DNA of 64,000 nucleotides from Nocardioides sp. Soil774. Its GTDB lineage: Bacteria > Actinomycetota > Actinomycetes > Propionibacteriales > Nocardioidaceae. Shown here piece after piece: positions 50,230 to 59,123 of this stretch; the first letter of the stretch is position 1, and the number at the start of each line of letters is the position of its first letter. The stretch is from assembly GCF_001428125.1 (NCBI RefSeq), contig NZ_LMSM01000007.1, positions 255,922 through 319,921 on the forward strand, given 5' to 3'. Position numbers and translations under genes: made by a program. Under the pieces are notes generated by a model that did not search any database, was not told the origin of the DNA, and worked only from the letters and a program-made list of their open reading frames with translations.

Positions 50230-51447
50230 TCAGGCTATACGTCGCGGGGCCAGCAGCCTCGTCGGCACCGCGCCGGTCGACCTGAGGTGGATGTTCTGCA
50301 GCAGCCCGAGCCCGAGCATGCCCGCGAACAACGAGCTGCCGCCGTAGGAGACGAAGGGCAGCGGCACGCCGGTGACCGGCATGATGCCCAGGCACATCCC
50401 GATGTTCTGGAAGGCCTGGAAGCCCCACCAGCACGCGATGCCGGCGGCGGCCACCCGGCCGAAGAGGTCGCCGGCCTGCGCCGAGATGGTCAGCGCGCGC
50501 CAGATCACCACCGCCAGCAGCAGGATCAGCAGCCCCGCCCCGACCAGTCCCAGCTCCTCGCCGGCGACGGTGAAGATGAAGTCGGTGTGCTGCTCGGGCA
50601 CGAAGCCCGAGCGCGTCTGCGAGCCGCCGAACAGCCCCTGGCCGAGGAGGCCTCCGTTGCCGACCGCGATGCGGGCCTGCTCGACGTTGTAGCCGGCGCC
50701 GCGCGGGTCGAGCCCGGGGTCCATGAAGGCGAGGAAGCGGTCGACCTGGTAGGGCTTGAGCACGCCGAGAGACACCGCCGCGCCCGCGCCGCCGACGGCG
50801 CCGAGCGTGAGCCCGCCCAGCCACCCGCCCCCGGCACCGGCGATCGCGAGCACCCCGAAGACCGTGGCGGAGAGCACCAGCATCGTGCCGAGGTCGGGCT
50901 GCATCAGGATCAGCACGGCGGGCACGCCCGCGATCGCCAGCATCGCGACCACCTCCAGGCTCCGCACCCCGCGGCCCCAGCGGCGCTCGGTGCGCTCGGC
51001 CACGACGAGCGCCATGCCGATGATCACGGCGAGCTTGGCGAGCTCGGAGGGCTGGATCGACATGCCGCCCAGCTGCAGCCACGAGCGCGAGCCGTTGATG
51101 GTGCTGCCCGCGACCAGGACCATCACCAGGCCGCCGATGCTCGCGAGGTAGACCAGCGGCGCGAGGATGCGCACCCATCGGTGGTCGGTCGCGACCACCG
51201 CGACCATCAGCACGAGACCGATCGCGACGTTGACCAGCTGCTTGCGCAGGTAGGCGTTGGGGTCGCCACCGGTGAGGTCGGCACGCGTCGAGGTCGCCGA
51301 CCACACCAGCAGGGTGCCGAGCGAGACGAGCGCGAGCGCGGCGAGCATGAGCACCCAGTCGAGCCCGGGCGCCCGGAGGCTGCTCGCGGAGCGGCTCGAG
51401 GGACGGGAGGACGTACGGCTCGAAGGACGGTTGGCCAGCACGGTCAT
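50230..51447 (-). CDS. rodA: Rod-shape peptidoglycan polymerase RodA
   Basis: A 405-residue SEDS-family glycosyltransferase that polymerises lipid II for cylindrical growth. About ten membrane segments; NGSRSWLQLGGMSIQPSEL, PDLGTMLV and PFVSYGGSS are the SEDS signatures. A Ser/Arg-rich N-terminus (residues about 6-25) precedes the first segment. It follows mrdA with a short gap; the GTP-independent polymerase partner is the PBP2 upstream. Confidence 0.96.
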   Translation of the reverse strand: MTVLANRPSSRTSSRPSSRSASSLRAPGLDWVLMLAALALVSLGTLLVWSATSTRADLTGGDPNAYLRKQLVNVAIGLVLMVAVVATDHRWVRILAPLVYLASIGGLVMVLVAGSTINGSRSWLQLGGMSIQPSELAKLAVIIGMALVVAERTERRWGRGVRSLEVVAMLAIAGVPAVLILMQPDLGTMLVLSATVFGVLAIAGAGGGWLGGLTLGAVGGAGAAVSLGVLKPYQVDRFLAFMDPGLDPRGAGYNVEQARIAVGNGGLLGQGLFGGSQTRSGFVPEQHTDFIFTVAGEELGLVGAGLLILLLAVVIWRALTISAQAGDLFGRVAAAGIACWWGFQAFQNIGMCLGIMPVTGVPLPFVSYGGSSLFAGMLGLGLLQNIHLRSTGAVPTRLLAPRRIA

Positions 51448-51454
51448 CGGGGGC

Positions 51455-53578
51455 TCACCTCGTCGCCTTCGCGGGGACCGGCGGCATGATCGAGCCGTCG
51501 GCGAGGAACTGCGGCAGCCTGGCCGGCGGGACCGTGCCGGGCGTGGCGGCGCGGGCCGGGCGTACGGTCTCGCCGTCGATGCCGTAGAGCGCCTCCCAGA
51601 TCGCGCGGATGCCCTCACCCGTCGACCCCGAGCCGGTGCCGGCCTGGCTGATCATCATCACCACGACGTAGTCCTTGGTGTAGGACGCCACCCACCCGGT
51701 CGACTGCTTGCCGTAGACCTCGGCGGACCCGGTCTTGGCGCGGACGGTCACCTTGTCGAGCGGGAAGTCGATCATCTTCCACGCCATCGTGCCCTCGCGG
51801 GTCACGCCCTGGAGGGCGCTGTCGATGTAGTCGAGGTACTTCTTCGGCACGTCGAGCTGGGCGACCTTGCGCGGCGCGATGCGGCGCAGCACGTCGCCCT
51901 CCGGGCTGACGATCGCCTTGGCGACCGTGGGGGCGTAGAGGGTGCCGCCGTTGCTGAGCGCGGCGTAGGCTCGGGCGAGCTGCAACGGGGTGACGATCGT
52001 GTCGCCCTGGCCGATGGAGAAGTTGACCGCGTCGCCGGCGCGGTAGAGGTTGCCCTCGATGCAGAACTCGCGGCTGAACTTGTAGACGAAGTCGCTGGTG
52101 TCGGCGGTCTGCGGCTTGCTGCTGAGGTCGCAGTAGTAGTCCTTCTGCGACTCGTAGTAGGCCTGCTTCCAGTGCCGGTCGGCGATGCGTCCGGGCGCCT
52201 CGCCCGGCAGGTCGATGCCCGTGCGCGAGCCGAAGCCGAACTTCTTGGCCTCCTCCACCAGCGGGTCGCGGGCGTCGATGTCGGCGGGGTCGCTGCCGAA
52301 CTTCTGCCAGAAGTTGTAGCCGATGCGGTAGAAGAACGTGTTGCAGGAGACCTCGAGGGCCTGGGCGAAGCTGATCGAGCCGTAGGCGGCCGACTCGTGG
52401 TTGCGGAAGACGCGGTTGCCGACCTGGAAGCCCGACGAGCAGGGCAGCACGGTGTCCATCGAGTAGCCGTTGGTGAGCGCGCCGGCGGTCATGAACGGCT
52501 TCCAGGTCGAGCCGGGCGCGAACTGCCCCTGGGTCGCGCGCGACAGCAGCGGGGTGCCGGCCTTCTCGGAGTAGAGACGCGCGAGCTCGGCCTGGCTGAT
52601 GCCGCCGGTCCACACGTCGGGGTCGTACGTCGGCTGGCTGGCCATCGCGACGACCCGACCTGTCTTCGCGTCGAGCACCACCGCGGCGCCCGAGTCGGCC
52701 TCGTAGTTGCGGCCCGTGACGGGGTCGAGGGTCGCGCGCTGGACCTTGATGCGCTCGGCGAGCTGCCTCTCCACCACGGCCTGCACCTTGGCGTCGATCG
52801 AGGTGACCAGCGTGTCGCCCGGGGTGCTCTCGACCAGGGAGTCGTCGCCCAGCACGCGGCCCATCGAGTCGACGGCGACGCGGCGGTAGCCGGGCAGGCC
52901 GCGCAGCCACTCGTCGTACTGCTTCTCCACGCCGGCGCGACCTACGACCGAGGCGCCGTTGAGCGAGCGGTCGTCGCGCTCGGCGGCGATGTCGAACTCG
53001 TCCTCGGTGATGGGGCTCAGGTAGCCCAGCACGTGGGCCAGGTTGATGCCGAAGGGGCGCGGGTAGGAGCGGACGTTCTGCTGCTCGGCCAGGACGCCGG
53101 GATAGTCCTCCGGCTGCTCGAGCACGCGCAGCGCGACGTCCTTGGAGACGTCGGTCGCGACCGGCACCGGCTGGTAGGGCGAGCCGTTCCAGCACACGTC
53201 GCGGACGCTGCCGGGGTCGCCACAGGTGACCAGTCGCGCCTCGACGTCGGCCGGCGTGGCGTCGACCACGACGGACACGCGCCGCACCAGCTCGGTGCGC
53301 TGCTTCTCCTCGAGCTTGCCGAGCAGGGTGCGGTCGACCGAGATGACCCACGAGGTGCGGTTGGCCACCAGGGGACGTCCCTGGCTGTCCACGATCAGGC
53401 CGCGCTGGGGCTGCACGACGATGTCGCGCACCGACTGGTCGGCGGCCTGCGCCTGGTAGGACTCCCCGCCGATGACCTGGAGGTAGTAGAGGCGCACGAA
53501 CAGCGTGGCGAAGAGCGAGAACGCCAGCACCTGCACGACCACCAGGCGCATCCGGCTGCGCTGGCTCGAGGGGCTCAC
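51455..53578 (-). CDS. mrdA: Penicillin-binding protein 2 (elongasome transpeptidase)
   Basis: A 707-residue class B PBP. One membrane segment near residues 11-34, a dimerisation domain (about 50-240), and a transpeptidase domain with S357 in STWK, SCN (411-413) and KTG in VRAKTGSAEV. It cross-links peptidoglycan together with RodA during elongation. GTG 53578 overlaps the mreD stop (GTGA). The frame stays open upstream, but that is antisense to the real mreD coding. Confidence 0.96.
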   Translation of the reverse strand: MSPSSQRSRMRLVVVQVLAFSLFATLFVRLYYLQVIGGESYQAQAADQSVRDIVVQPQRGLIVDSQGRPLVANRTSWVISVDRTLLGKLEEKQRTELVRRVSVVVDATPADVEARLVTCGDPGSVRDVCWNGSPYQPVPVATDVSKDVALRVLEQPEDYPGVLAEQQNVRSYPRPFGINLAHVLGYLSPITEDEFDIAAERDDRSLNGASVVGRAGVEKQYDEWLRGLPGYRRVAVDSMGRVLGDDSLVESTPGDTLVTSIDAKVQAVVERQLAERIKVQRATLDPVTGRNYEADSGAAVVLDAKTGRVVAMASQPTYDPDVWTGGISQAELARLYSEKAGTPLLSRATQGQFAPGSTWKPFMTAGALTNGYSMDTVLPCSSGFQVGNRVFRNHESAAYGSISFAQALEVSCNTFFYRIGYNFWQKFGSDPADIDARDPLVEEAKKFGFGSRTGIDLPGEAPGRIADRHWKQAYYESQKDYYCDLSSKPQTADTSDFVYKFSREFCIEGNLYRAGDAVNFSIGQGDTIVTPLQLARAYAALSNGGTLYAPTVAKAIVSPEGDVLRRIAPRKVAQLDVPKKYLDYIDSALQGVTREGTMAWKMIDFPLDKVTVRAKTGSAEVYGKQSTGWVASYTKDYVVVMMISQAGTGSGSTGEGIRAIWEALYGIDGETVRPARAATPGTVPPARLPQFLADGSIMPPVPAKATR

Positions 53579-54087
53579 GAGGCCGCCCACTGCGGACTCA
53601 GGCGGGCGAAGAGCCTCATCAGCGGCGGGAGCACGAAGGGGGTCAGCAGCACGTCCCACACGACCGCGACCAGGACCACCTCGAGCAGCCCGGAGACCGA
53701 CATGGCCGGGTCGTCGAGGAGCACGCCGGACAGCGCGAAGATCGAGGTGGCCGCGAACGACGCCGCCGCGACCGTGCCGACGACCGCGAGGGCGCTCGGC
53801 TTCTGGTCCTGCCGCACCCGGGCGGCGAGGAACGCCGCGACCGTCAGCGCCACCGCCCAGCGCCCGGCAATGTGGTCGGCCGGCGGGGCGAGGTCGAGGG
53901 TGAGGCCGGCCGCGAAGCCGAGGACGAGCACGAACGGCGCCTCGACCGTCAGCGCGGCGGCGACCACCACGAGCAGGCACAGGTTGGGCACGATGCCGTG
54001 CCACGCCAGGTGCGGGAAGAGCGTGACCTGCACGACCAGGGCGACCACGACGGCGAGCAACGCCACGACCCAGCGCAGGCGGCTCAT
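53575..54087 (-). CDS. mreD: Rod shape-determining protein MreD
   Basis: A 170-residue membrane protein with five to six hydrophobic segments (VVALLAVVVALVVQVTLFPHL, NLCLLVVVAAALTVEAPFVL, SGLLEVVLVAVVWDVLLTPF). Membrane partner of MreC and PBP2 in the elongasome. ATG 54087 overlaps the mreC stop (ATGA). Confidence 0.92.
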   Translation of the reverse strand: MSRLRWVVALLAVVVALVVQVTLFPHLAWHGIVPNLCLLVVVAAALTVEAPFVLVLGFAAGLTLDLAPPADHIAGRWAVALTVAAFLAARVRQDQKPSALAVVGTVAAASFAATSIFALSGVLLDDPAMSVSGLLEVVLVAVVWDVLLTPFVLPPLMRLFARLSPQWAAS

Positions 54088-55022
54088 TTCAGGCTCCCGT
54101 CGGCCTCGATCACCGCACGGTCGCTGTCGGAGCCGCTCGGCACCATCACGCCGACCACGTCGAGGGCGGAGAAGTCGACGAACGGCTTGACCACGGCGCG
54201 CTGGGAGGCCTCCCGCAGCGAGCTGTAGACGTCGGTGATCGTGCCGATCGGCACTCCCGGGGCGTAGGGGCCGGTGGTGCTCCCCCACGTCACGACGGTG
54301 TCGCCGCGCGCCGGGACGGTCGCGTCGTCGACGAGGCGGAGGTCGAGCCCGGTCTTCTGGTCCAGCGAGCCGCTGCCGGTGACGAAGCCGATCTCCATGC
54401 TCGAACCGACACGCCCGCCCACGGTGGAGTCGGGGTCGATGACCAGCAGGACGGTGGCGGTGCTGCGGGTGACCCGCAGCACGCGGCCGACCAGCCCGTC
54501 GTTGTTGACCACGGTCATGTCGGGGCCGATGCCCGCGCGCGCACCGGCGTCGATGGTGACGGTGAAGCTCTGCGACTGCCGCGAGCCCAGCGCCACCACG
54601 CGGGCCGGGACGAGGGCCGACCCGAGGTCGGTGGCCGCGGCGGTGAGGGCGTCGTACTGCTCGAGGCGGTTGCGGTCGAAGCCGGCCAGCTCCACCTGGC
54701 TCCTGAGGTCGGCGTTGCTGGCCTGGAGGTCGCGGACCTCGTCGGCCAGGTCGCCCTTGCTGCGGAACCACGCGGGCACGGCGGTGAAGGGGCGTACGGC
54801 GGCAGCGGCGGCGGACTCGGCAGGGCCGAGGGCCTCGCCGACGGCGCGCCGGGCGGGCTCGAGCGGCGAGCTCGCGCCACCGGAGACGTCGAGGGTGATC
54901 AGGGTGATGCTGGCGAGCACCAGCGCGACGAGCAGGGAGCGCGGGGCGCGGTTGCGCGACTCGAGCCGGTCGAGGCCGGTCCAGCGGCGCTCGCGGCCGT
55001 CGTGTCCCCCGAAGGCACCCAT
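54084..55022 (-). CDS. mreC: Rod shape-determining protein MreC
   Basis: A 312-residue protein: short cytoplasmic N-terminus, one membrane segment (SLLVALVLASITLITLDVSG), a coiled coil (about 90-125), and beta-domains with VNNDGLVGRVLRVTRSTATVLLVIDP and VGVMVPSG. It links MreB to the periplasm-side synthases. ATG 55022 overlaps the mreB stop (TGATG). Confidence 0.95.
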   Translation of the reverse strand: MGAFGGHDGRERRWTGLDRLESRNRAPRSLLVALVLASITLITLDVSGGASSPLEPARRAVGEALGPAESAAAAAVRPFTAVPAWFRSKGDLADEVRDLQASNADLRSQVELAGFDRNRLEQYDALTAAATDLGSALVPARVVALGSRQSQSFTVTIDAGARAGIGPDMTVVNNDGLVGRVLRVTRSTATVLLVIDPDSTVGGRVGSSMEIGFVTGSGSLDQKTGLDLRLVDDATVPARGDTVVTWGSTTGPYAPGVPIGTITDVYSSLREASQRAVVKPFVDFSALDVVGVMVPSGSDSDRAVIEADGSLK

Positions 55023-56065
55023 CAGAAGCGCCTCGGGTCCGAGACGAGCACCTGCTGCAGGGCCTCGAACTCCTCGACGCACTTGCCGGCGCCGTAGGCC
55101 ACCGAGGACAGCGGGTCCTCGGCGACGTGGACGGGCATGCCGGTCTCGTGGCGCAGGCGCTCGTCGAGGCCGCGGAGCATCGCGCCGCCACCGGTGAGCA
55201 CGATGCCGCGGTCCATGATGTCGCCGGCCAGCTCGGGCGGGGTCTGGTCGAGGGTGCTCCGCACCGCGTCGATGATGTTGTGCAGCGGCTCCTCGAGCGC
55301 CTGGCGCAGCTCGGAGCTGGAGACCACGACGGTGCGCGGCAGCCCGGAGACCATGTCGCGACCGCGGACCTCGGCGTCGGGCTCGCTGGGGAGCGGGAAG
55401 GCCGACCCGAGGGTCATCTTCATCTCCTCGGCCGTGCGCTCCCCCAGCATCAGGGAGTACTCCTTCTTCATCCACGCGATGATCGCTTGGTCGAGGTCGT
55501 CGCCCGCGGTGCGCACCGACAGGCTCGTCACGATGCCGCCGAGGCTGATCACCGCGACCTCGGTGGTGCCGCCGCCGACGTCCACGACCATGTTGCCGGT
55601 CGCCTCGTGGACGGGAAGTCCGGCGCCGATCGCGGCCGCCATGGGCTCCTCGACGATGTAGACCCGTCGCGCGCCGGCCTGGTAGCCGGCCTCCTTGACC
55701 GCACGCTGCTCGACGGCCGTGATGCCGCTCGGCACGCAGATCACCATGCGGGGCTTGGCGAAGTAGCGGCGGCGATGCACCTGGTGGATGAAGTAGCGCA
55801 GCATCTGCTCGGTCGCCTCGAAGTCGGCGATCACGCCGTCCTTCAGCGGCCGGATGGCGGCGATGTTGTCGGGCGTGCGCCCGATCATCCGCTTGGCCTC
55901 GTGACCGACCGCGAGCACCTCGCCGGTGGTGGTGTTCATCGCGACCACCGACGGCTCGTCGAGCACGACGCCCTTGCCGCGGACATAGACCAGCGTGTTG
56001 GCGGTGCCGAGGTCCACGGCCATGTCGCGGCCGATGAAGCCCCCGGTGATGCTGTTCAGTGCCAT
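55022..56065 (-). CDS. mreB: Actin-like rod shape protein MreB
   Basis: A 347-residue actin homologue that forms membrane-bound filaments guiding wall synthesis. IGRDMAVDLGTANTLVYVRG is the phosphate-1 motif, MVVDVGGGTTEVAVISLGG the phosphate-2 motif, and ITGGGAML-like IVLTGGGAMLRGLDE is the adenosine motif. First gene of mreB-mreC-mreD-mrdA-rodA. It is divergent from the DUF937 gene. Confidence 0.97.
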   Translation of the reverse strand: MALNSITGGFIGRDMAVDLGTANTLVYVRGKGVVLDEPSVVAMNTTTGEVLAVGHEAKRMIGRTPDNIAAIRPLKDGVIADFEATEQMLRYFIHQVHRRRYFAKPRMVICVPSGITAVEQRAVKEAGYQAGARRVYIVEEPMAAAIGAGLPVHEATGNMVVDVGGGTTEVAVISLGGIVTSLSVRTAGDDLDQAIIAWMKKEYSLMLGERTAEEMKMTLGSAFPLPSEPDAEVRGRDMVSGLPRTVVVSSSELRQALEEPLHNIIDAVRSTLDQTPPELAGDIMDRGIVLTGGGAMLRGLDERLRHETGMPVHVAEDPLSSVAYGAGKCVEEFEALQQVLVSDPRRF

Positions 56066-56180
56066 TGCCGCTGCTGCCCTTGCAGGTCGGGTCCAACTGG
56101 GAAGGGGGACGGCGGTGCGGCCGACCCACGATCAGGTTAAGGAGCGCGGAAGGGTGTTCCCGGCAGGACACGCGCGGGGC

Positions 56181-56186
56181 TAGGTT
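56181..56186 (+). promoter_or_regulatory. Putative -10 element of the DUF937 gene
   Basis: TAGGTT, 6 nt before ATG 56193. Confidence 0.45.
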
Positions 56187-56192
56187 CGGAAG

Positions 56193-56762
56193 ATGGCTGA
56201 CCACACCCCAGCGCTCGACGAGCTGCGCGCCTCGCTCCCCATCGACCAGATCGCCGCGAGGCTCGGCGAGGACCCCGACGCCGTACGCCGTGCCGTCGAC
56301 GTCGCGCTGCCCGCGCTGCTCGGCGGCCTGCACGCCAACGCGCAGGACCCCGGCGGCGAGGCATCCCTCACGGAGGCGCTCGGGCAGCACGACGCCCAGG
56401 TCGCGACGCCACCGGTCGACCTCGCCGACGTCGACGAGCGCGACGGGCAGCAGATCACCGCCCACATCTTCGGCGCCCAGCAGGACCAGGTGGTCCAGCA
56501 GCTCGGCGCCACGGGGGCCGGCAGCGGGCTCGTGCAGAAGCTCCTGCCGATCCTCGCCCCGATCGTGCTCTCCTACCTCGCCAAGCAGATGGGCGCCAAG
56601 GGCGGGGCTGCCGCCGGCGGGGGCGTGCTCGGCTCGATCCTGTCCTCGGTCCTGTCCGGTGCCGCCCAGGGCTCGGGCGGCAGCTCCCGCTCGTCCGGCG
56701 GCCCCGGGGGCGCCCTCGGCGACGTGCTGGGCGGGCTGCTCGGCGGTGGCCGCAAGGGCTGA
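56193..56762 (+). CDS. DUF937 family protein
   Basis: A 189-residue protein with a helical N-domain (LDELRASLPIDQIAARLGED, AVDVALPALLGGLHANA), the DUF937 core, and a Gly/Ser-rich C-terminus (SGGSSRSSGGPGGALGD). YidB-like relatives have no known biochemical function. Monocistronic, followed by two strong hairpins. Confidence 0.85.
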   Translation: MADHTPALDELRASLPIDQIAARLGEDPDAVRRAVDVALPALLGGLHANAQDPGGEASLTEALGQHDAQVATPPVDLADVDERDGQQITAHIFGAQQDQVVQQLGATGAGSGLVQKLLPILAPIVLSYLAKQMGAKGGAAAGGGVLGSILSSVLSGAAQGSGGSSRSSGGPGGALGDVLGGLLGGGRKG

Positions 56763-56771
56763 GGCGGACCC

Positions 56772-56807
56772 GTTCAGTGATCCCCGGCTGACCGGGGATC
56801 ACTGAAC
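56772..56807. terminator. 16-bp perfect hairpin between DUF937 and ndk
   Basis: GTTCAGTGATCCCCGG (56772-56787), loop CTGA, CCGGGGATCACTGAAC (56792-56807). Perfect arms, 4-nt loop, 9 nt after the DUF937 stop; ndk converges from the other side, so it can act bidirectionally. Confidence 0.85.
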
Positions 56808-56839
56808 ATGTCGGCCCTTGCACGGCCCGACATGTTCAG
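56802..56839. terminator. Second hairpin overlapping the first
   Basis: CTGAACATGTCGG (56802-56814) and CCGACATGTTCAG (56827-56839), perfect 13-bp arms, 12-nt loop. It shares bases 56802-56807 with the 3' arm of the first hairpin, so the two full stems exclude each other. Confidence 0.75.
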
Positions 56840-56873
56840 CGAGTGCCTGACAACCCCTCGGCGATGTCGCAGG

Positions 56874-57299
56874 TCAGAGCTCGGGGAACCAGATCCCGAT
56901 CTCGCGGGCGGCCGACTCCGGGGCGTCCGAGCCGTGGACCAGGTTCTGCTGCACGGCCAGGCCCCAGTCGCGACCGAGGTCGCCACGGATGGTGCCGGGC
57001 GCGGCGACGGTCGGGTCGGTGGCGCCGGCCAGGGAGCGGAAGCCCTCGATGCAGCGCTCCCCCTCGATCACGACCGCCAGCATGGGGCCGGAGAGCATGA
57101 ACTCCACGAGCGGGGCGTAGAACGGCTTGCCCTCGTGCTCGGCGTAGTGCTCGGCGAGGATCTCCGGGGTGGCGGCGCGCAGCTCGACGGCCGCGAGCGT
57201 GTAGCCCTTGGCCTCGATCCGGCGCAGGACCTCGCCCGAGAGGCCGCGGCGCACGCCGTCGGGCTTGACGAGGACGAGGGAACGCTGCACGTCGGTCAT
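56874..57299 (-). CDS. ndk: Nucleoside diphosphate kinase
   Basis: Transfers gamma phosphate from ATP to NDPs through a phosphohistidine. The 141-residue protein has RSLVLVKPDGVRRGL and the active-site histidine in NLVHGSDAPESA. Full length. TAGGCT lies 6 nt before the ATG. It forms a minus-strand set with DUF4233 and folC, but its own hexamer suggests separate transcription. Confidence 0.97.
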   Translation of the reverse strand: MTDVQRSLVLVKPDGVRRGLSGEVLRRIEAKGYTLAAVELRAATPEILAEHYAEHEGKPFYAPLVEFMLSGPMLAVVIEGERCIEGFRSLAGATDPTVAAPGTIRGDLGRDWGLAVQQNLVHGSDAPESAAREIGIWFPEL

Positions 57300-57305
57300 G
57301 GCCGC

Positions 57306-57311
57306 AGCCTA
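57306..57311 (-). promoter_or_regulatory. Putative -10 element of ndk
   Basis: TAGGCT on the minus strand, 6 nt before the ATG. Confidence 0.45.
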
Positions 57312-57321
57312 GCGAGGACGC

Positions 57322-57735
57322 TCAGCCCTGCTCCGCGCGGTACGCCGCCCAGGCCGCCGCGCGCTCGCGCTCGATCTTGCGACCCAACGCGTCGGCGGCG
57401 GCCCAGAGCGCGGCGAAGACCAGGCCGAGGCCGAACATGACCGGCACCACGAAGCCCAGCGCGATGGCCGCGACCTGCACGGCGTAGCCGGCGAGGTAGG
57501 CCCACTCCGCACGCAGCATCCCGGCCAGCAGCAGGCAGACGACGGCGAGCCCGAGGCCGACGGGCACGGCCGTGCTCGCCGAGACGTCGGAGATGGTGAT
57601 CATGACCGGGGTGGTGAGCCCCAGCGTGATCGCCTCGAGGCTCAGCACGGCGGCGCACATGCCGCGGCGCGGCGAGCGCTCGGTGTTGGCCGGGTCCGGG
57701 GCGTGGTCCGGCGCGGGGGCCGTCGGCTCGCTCAT
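57322..57735 (-). CDS. DUF4233 family membrane protein
   Basis: A 137-residue protein with four hydrophobic segments (AAVLSLEAITLGLTTPVMI, VGLGLAVVCLLLAGML, AYLAGYAVQVAAIALGFVV, MFGLGLVFAALWAAADALG). DUF4233 proteins are typically encoded between folC and ndk in actinobacteria; the role is unknown. Its ATG overlaps the folC stop (ATGA). Confidence 0.92.
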   Translation of the reverse strand: MSEPTAPAPDHAPDPANTERSPRRGMCAAVLSLEAITLGLTTPVMITISDVSASTAVPVGLGLAVVCLLLAGMLRAEWAYLAGYAVQVAAIALGFVVPVMFGLGLVFAALWAAADALGRKIERERAAAWAAYRAEQG

Positions 57736-59099
57736 CGGCGGCCCTTCAGCAGGCTGCGGGCCTCGCCCACGGTGACGACGGAGCCGGTGACCAGCACCGC
57801 GCCCGAGCCGATGGACACCTCGATCGCCCCACCGGCCTCGGCGAGCGTGGCTGCACGCTCGATGGCGTCGGCCAGGTCGGGCACGACGCTGACGCGGTCC
57901 TCGCCGAAGATCTCGGACGCGGCGCGGCCGAGCGCTGCGGCCGACATCGAGCGCGGGGTGGAGTTCTGGGTGCACACGAGGTGGCTCAGGTGTGGCTCGA
58001 GGGCGGCCAGCACGCCGTCGGCGTCCTTGTCCTCCATCACGCCCATCACCCCGACCAGTGGGCTGAAGGCGAAGGAGTCCTCCAGCGCTGCTCCGACCGC
58101 CGCCGCACCGTGCGGGTTGTGCGCGGCGTCGAGCAGGATCGTGGGGCTGCGCCGGATGATCTCGAGCCGCCCGGGCGACGTCACCTCGGCGAAGGCGGCC
58201 CGCACGAGGTCGTCGTCGAGCTCGCCCGTGCCGAAGGCCTCGACCGCGGCCAGCGCCACAGCGGCGTTCTGGGCCTGGTGGGCGCCGTAGAGCGGGAGGA
58301 AGACGTCGTCGTAGCGGGCGCGCAGGCCCTGCAGCGAGACCACCTGGCCGCCGACCGCGGGCGTGCGGGCCGCGACGCCGAACTCGATGCCCTCGCGCAC
58401 GACGGTGGCCCCGACCTCGGCGGCGCGCTCTAGGAGCACCGCCGCGACCTCGGGCGTCTGCTCGGCCAGCACGGCCACCGAGCCGGCCTTGATGATGCCG
58501 GCCTTCTCGCGCGCGATGGTGGCGGGGTCGTCACCGAGGTACTTCGCGTGGTCGACCGCCACGGGCAGCACGACGGCGACGTCGGCGTCGATGACGTTGG
58601 TGGCGTCCCAGCTGCCGCCCATCCCGACCTCCACCACGGCCACGTCGACCGGGGCGTCGGCGAAGGCGGCGTAGGCCATCGCGACGATCGTCTCGAAGAA
58701 GCTCAGGGGGTGGTCGTGCTGGGCATCGACGAGGTGGGTGTAGGGGGCGACCTCGTTGAAGGCGCGCACGAAGCCCTCGTCGTCGAGCGGCTCGCCGTCG
58801 ATGCTGATGCGCTCGCTCATCCGCTCCAGGTGGGGCGAGGTGAAGCGCCCGGTGCGCAGGTCGAGCGCGCGCAGCAGGGTCTCGATCATCCGGCTGGTGC
58901 TGGTCTTGCCGTTGGTGCCGGTGAGGTGCACCGAGCGGAACGAGCGCTGCGGGTCGCCCAGGAGCTCGGTGAAGGCCTCGATGCGGTCGAGGCTCGGCTC
59001 GAGGCGGGTCTCGGGCCAGCGCGAGAGCAGGGCGTCCTCGACCTCGTCGAAGGTCTCGGCGAGGCGGGGGGACTCGTCGTCCGGGTGCAGGTCAGTCAT
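57732..59099 (-). CDS. folC: Bifunctional folylpolyglutamate synthase/dihydrofolate synthase
   Basis: A 455-residue Mur-ligase-like ATPase that adds glutamates to folates (and, in the bifunctional form, to dihydropteroate). The P-loop GTNGKTSTSR is at residues 61-70; MGGSWDATNVIDADVAVVLP and LDAAHNPHGAAA are family motifs. TAGACT lies 9 nt before ATG 59099. In many actinobacteria folC follows valS; here valS is about 2 kb away on the opposite strand. Confidence 0.95.
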   Translation of the reverse strand: MTDLHPDDESPRLAETFDEVEDALLSRWPETRLEPSLDRIEAFTELLGDPQRSFRSVHLTGTNGKTSTSRMIETLLRALDLRTGRFTSPHLERMSERISIDGEPLDDEGFVRAFNEVAPYTHLVDAQHDHPLSFFETIVAMAYAAFADAPVDVAVVEVGMGGSWDATNVIDADVAVVLPVAVDHAKYLGDDPATIAREKAGIIKAGSVAVLAEQTPEVAAVLLERAAEVGATVVREGIEFGVAARTPAVGGQVVSLQGLRARYDDVFLPLYGAHQAQNAAVALAAVEAFGTGELDDDLVRAAFAEVTSPGRLEIIRRSPTILLDAAHNPHGAAAVGAALEDSFAFSPLVGVMGVMEDKDADGVLAALEPHLSHLVCTQNSTPRSMSAAALGRAASEIFGEDRVSVVPDLADAIERAATLAEAGGAIEVSIGSGAVLVTGSVVTVGEARSLLKGRR

Positions 59100-59108
59100 G
59101 GCACGCCG

Positions 59109-59114
59109 AGTCTA
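59109..59114 (-). promoter_or_regulatory. Putative -10 element of folC-DUF4233
   Basis: TAGACT on the minus strand, 9 nt before ATG 59099. Confidence 0.4.
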
Positions 59115-59123
59115 TTGACCCGG

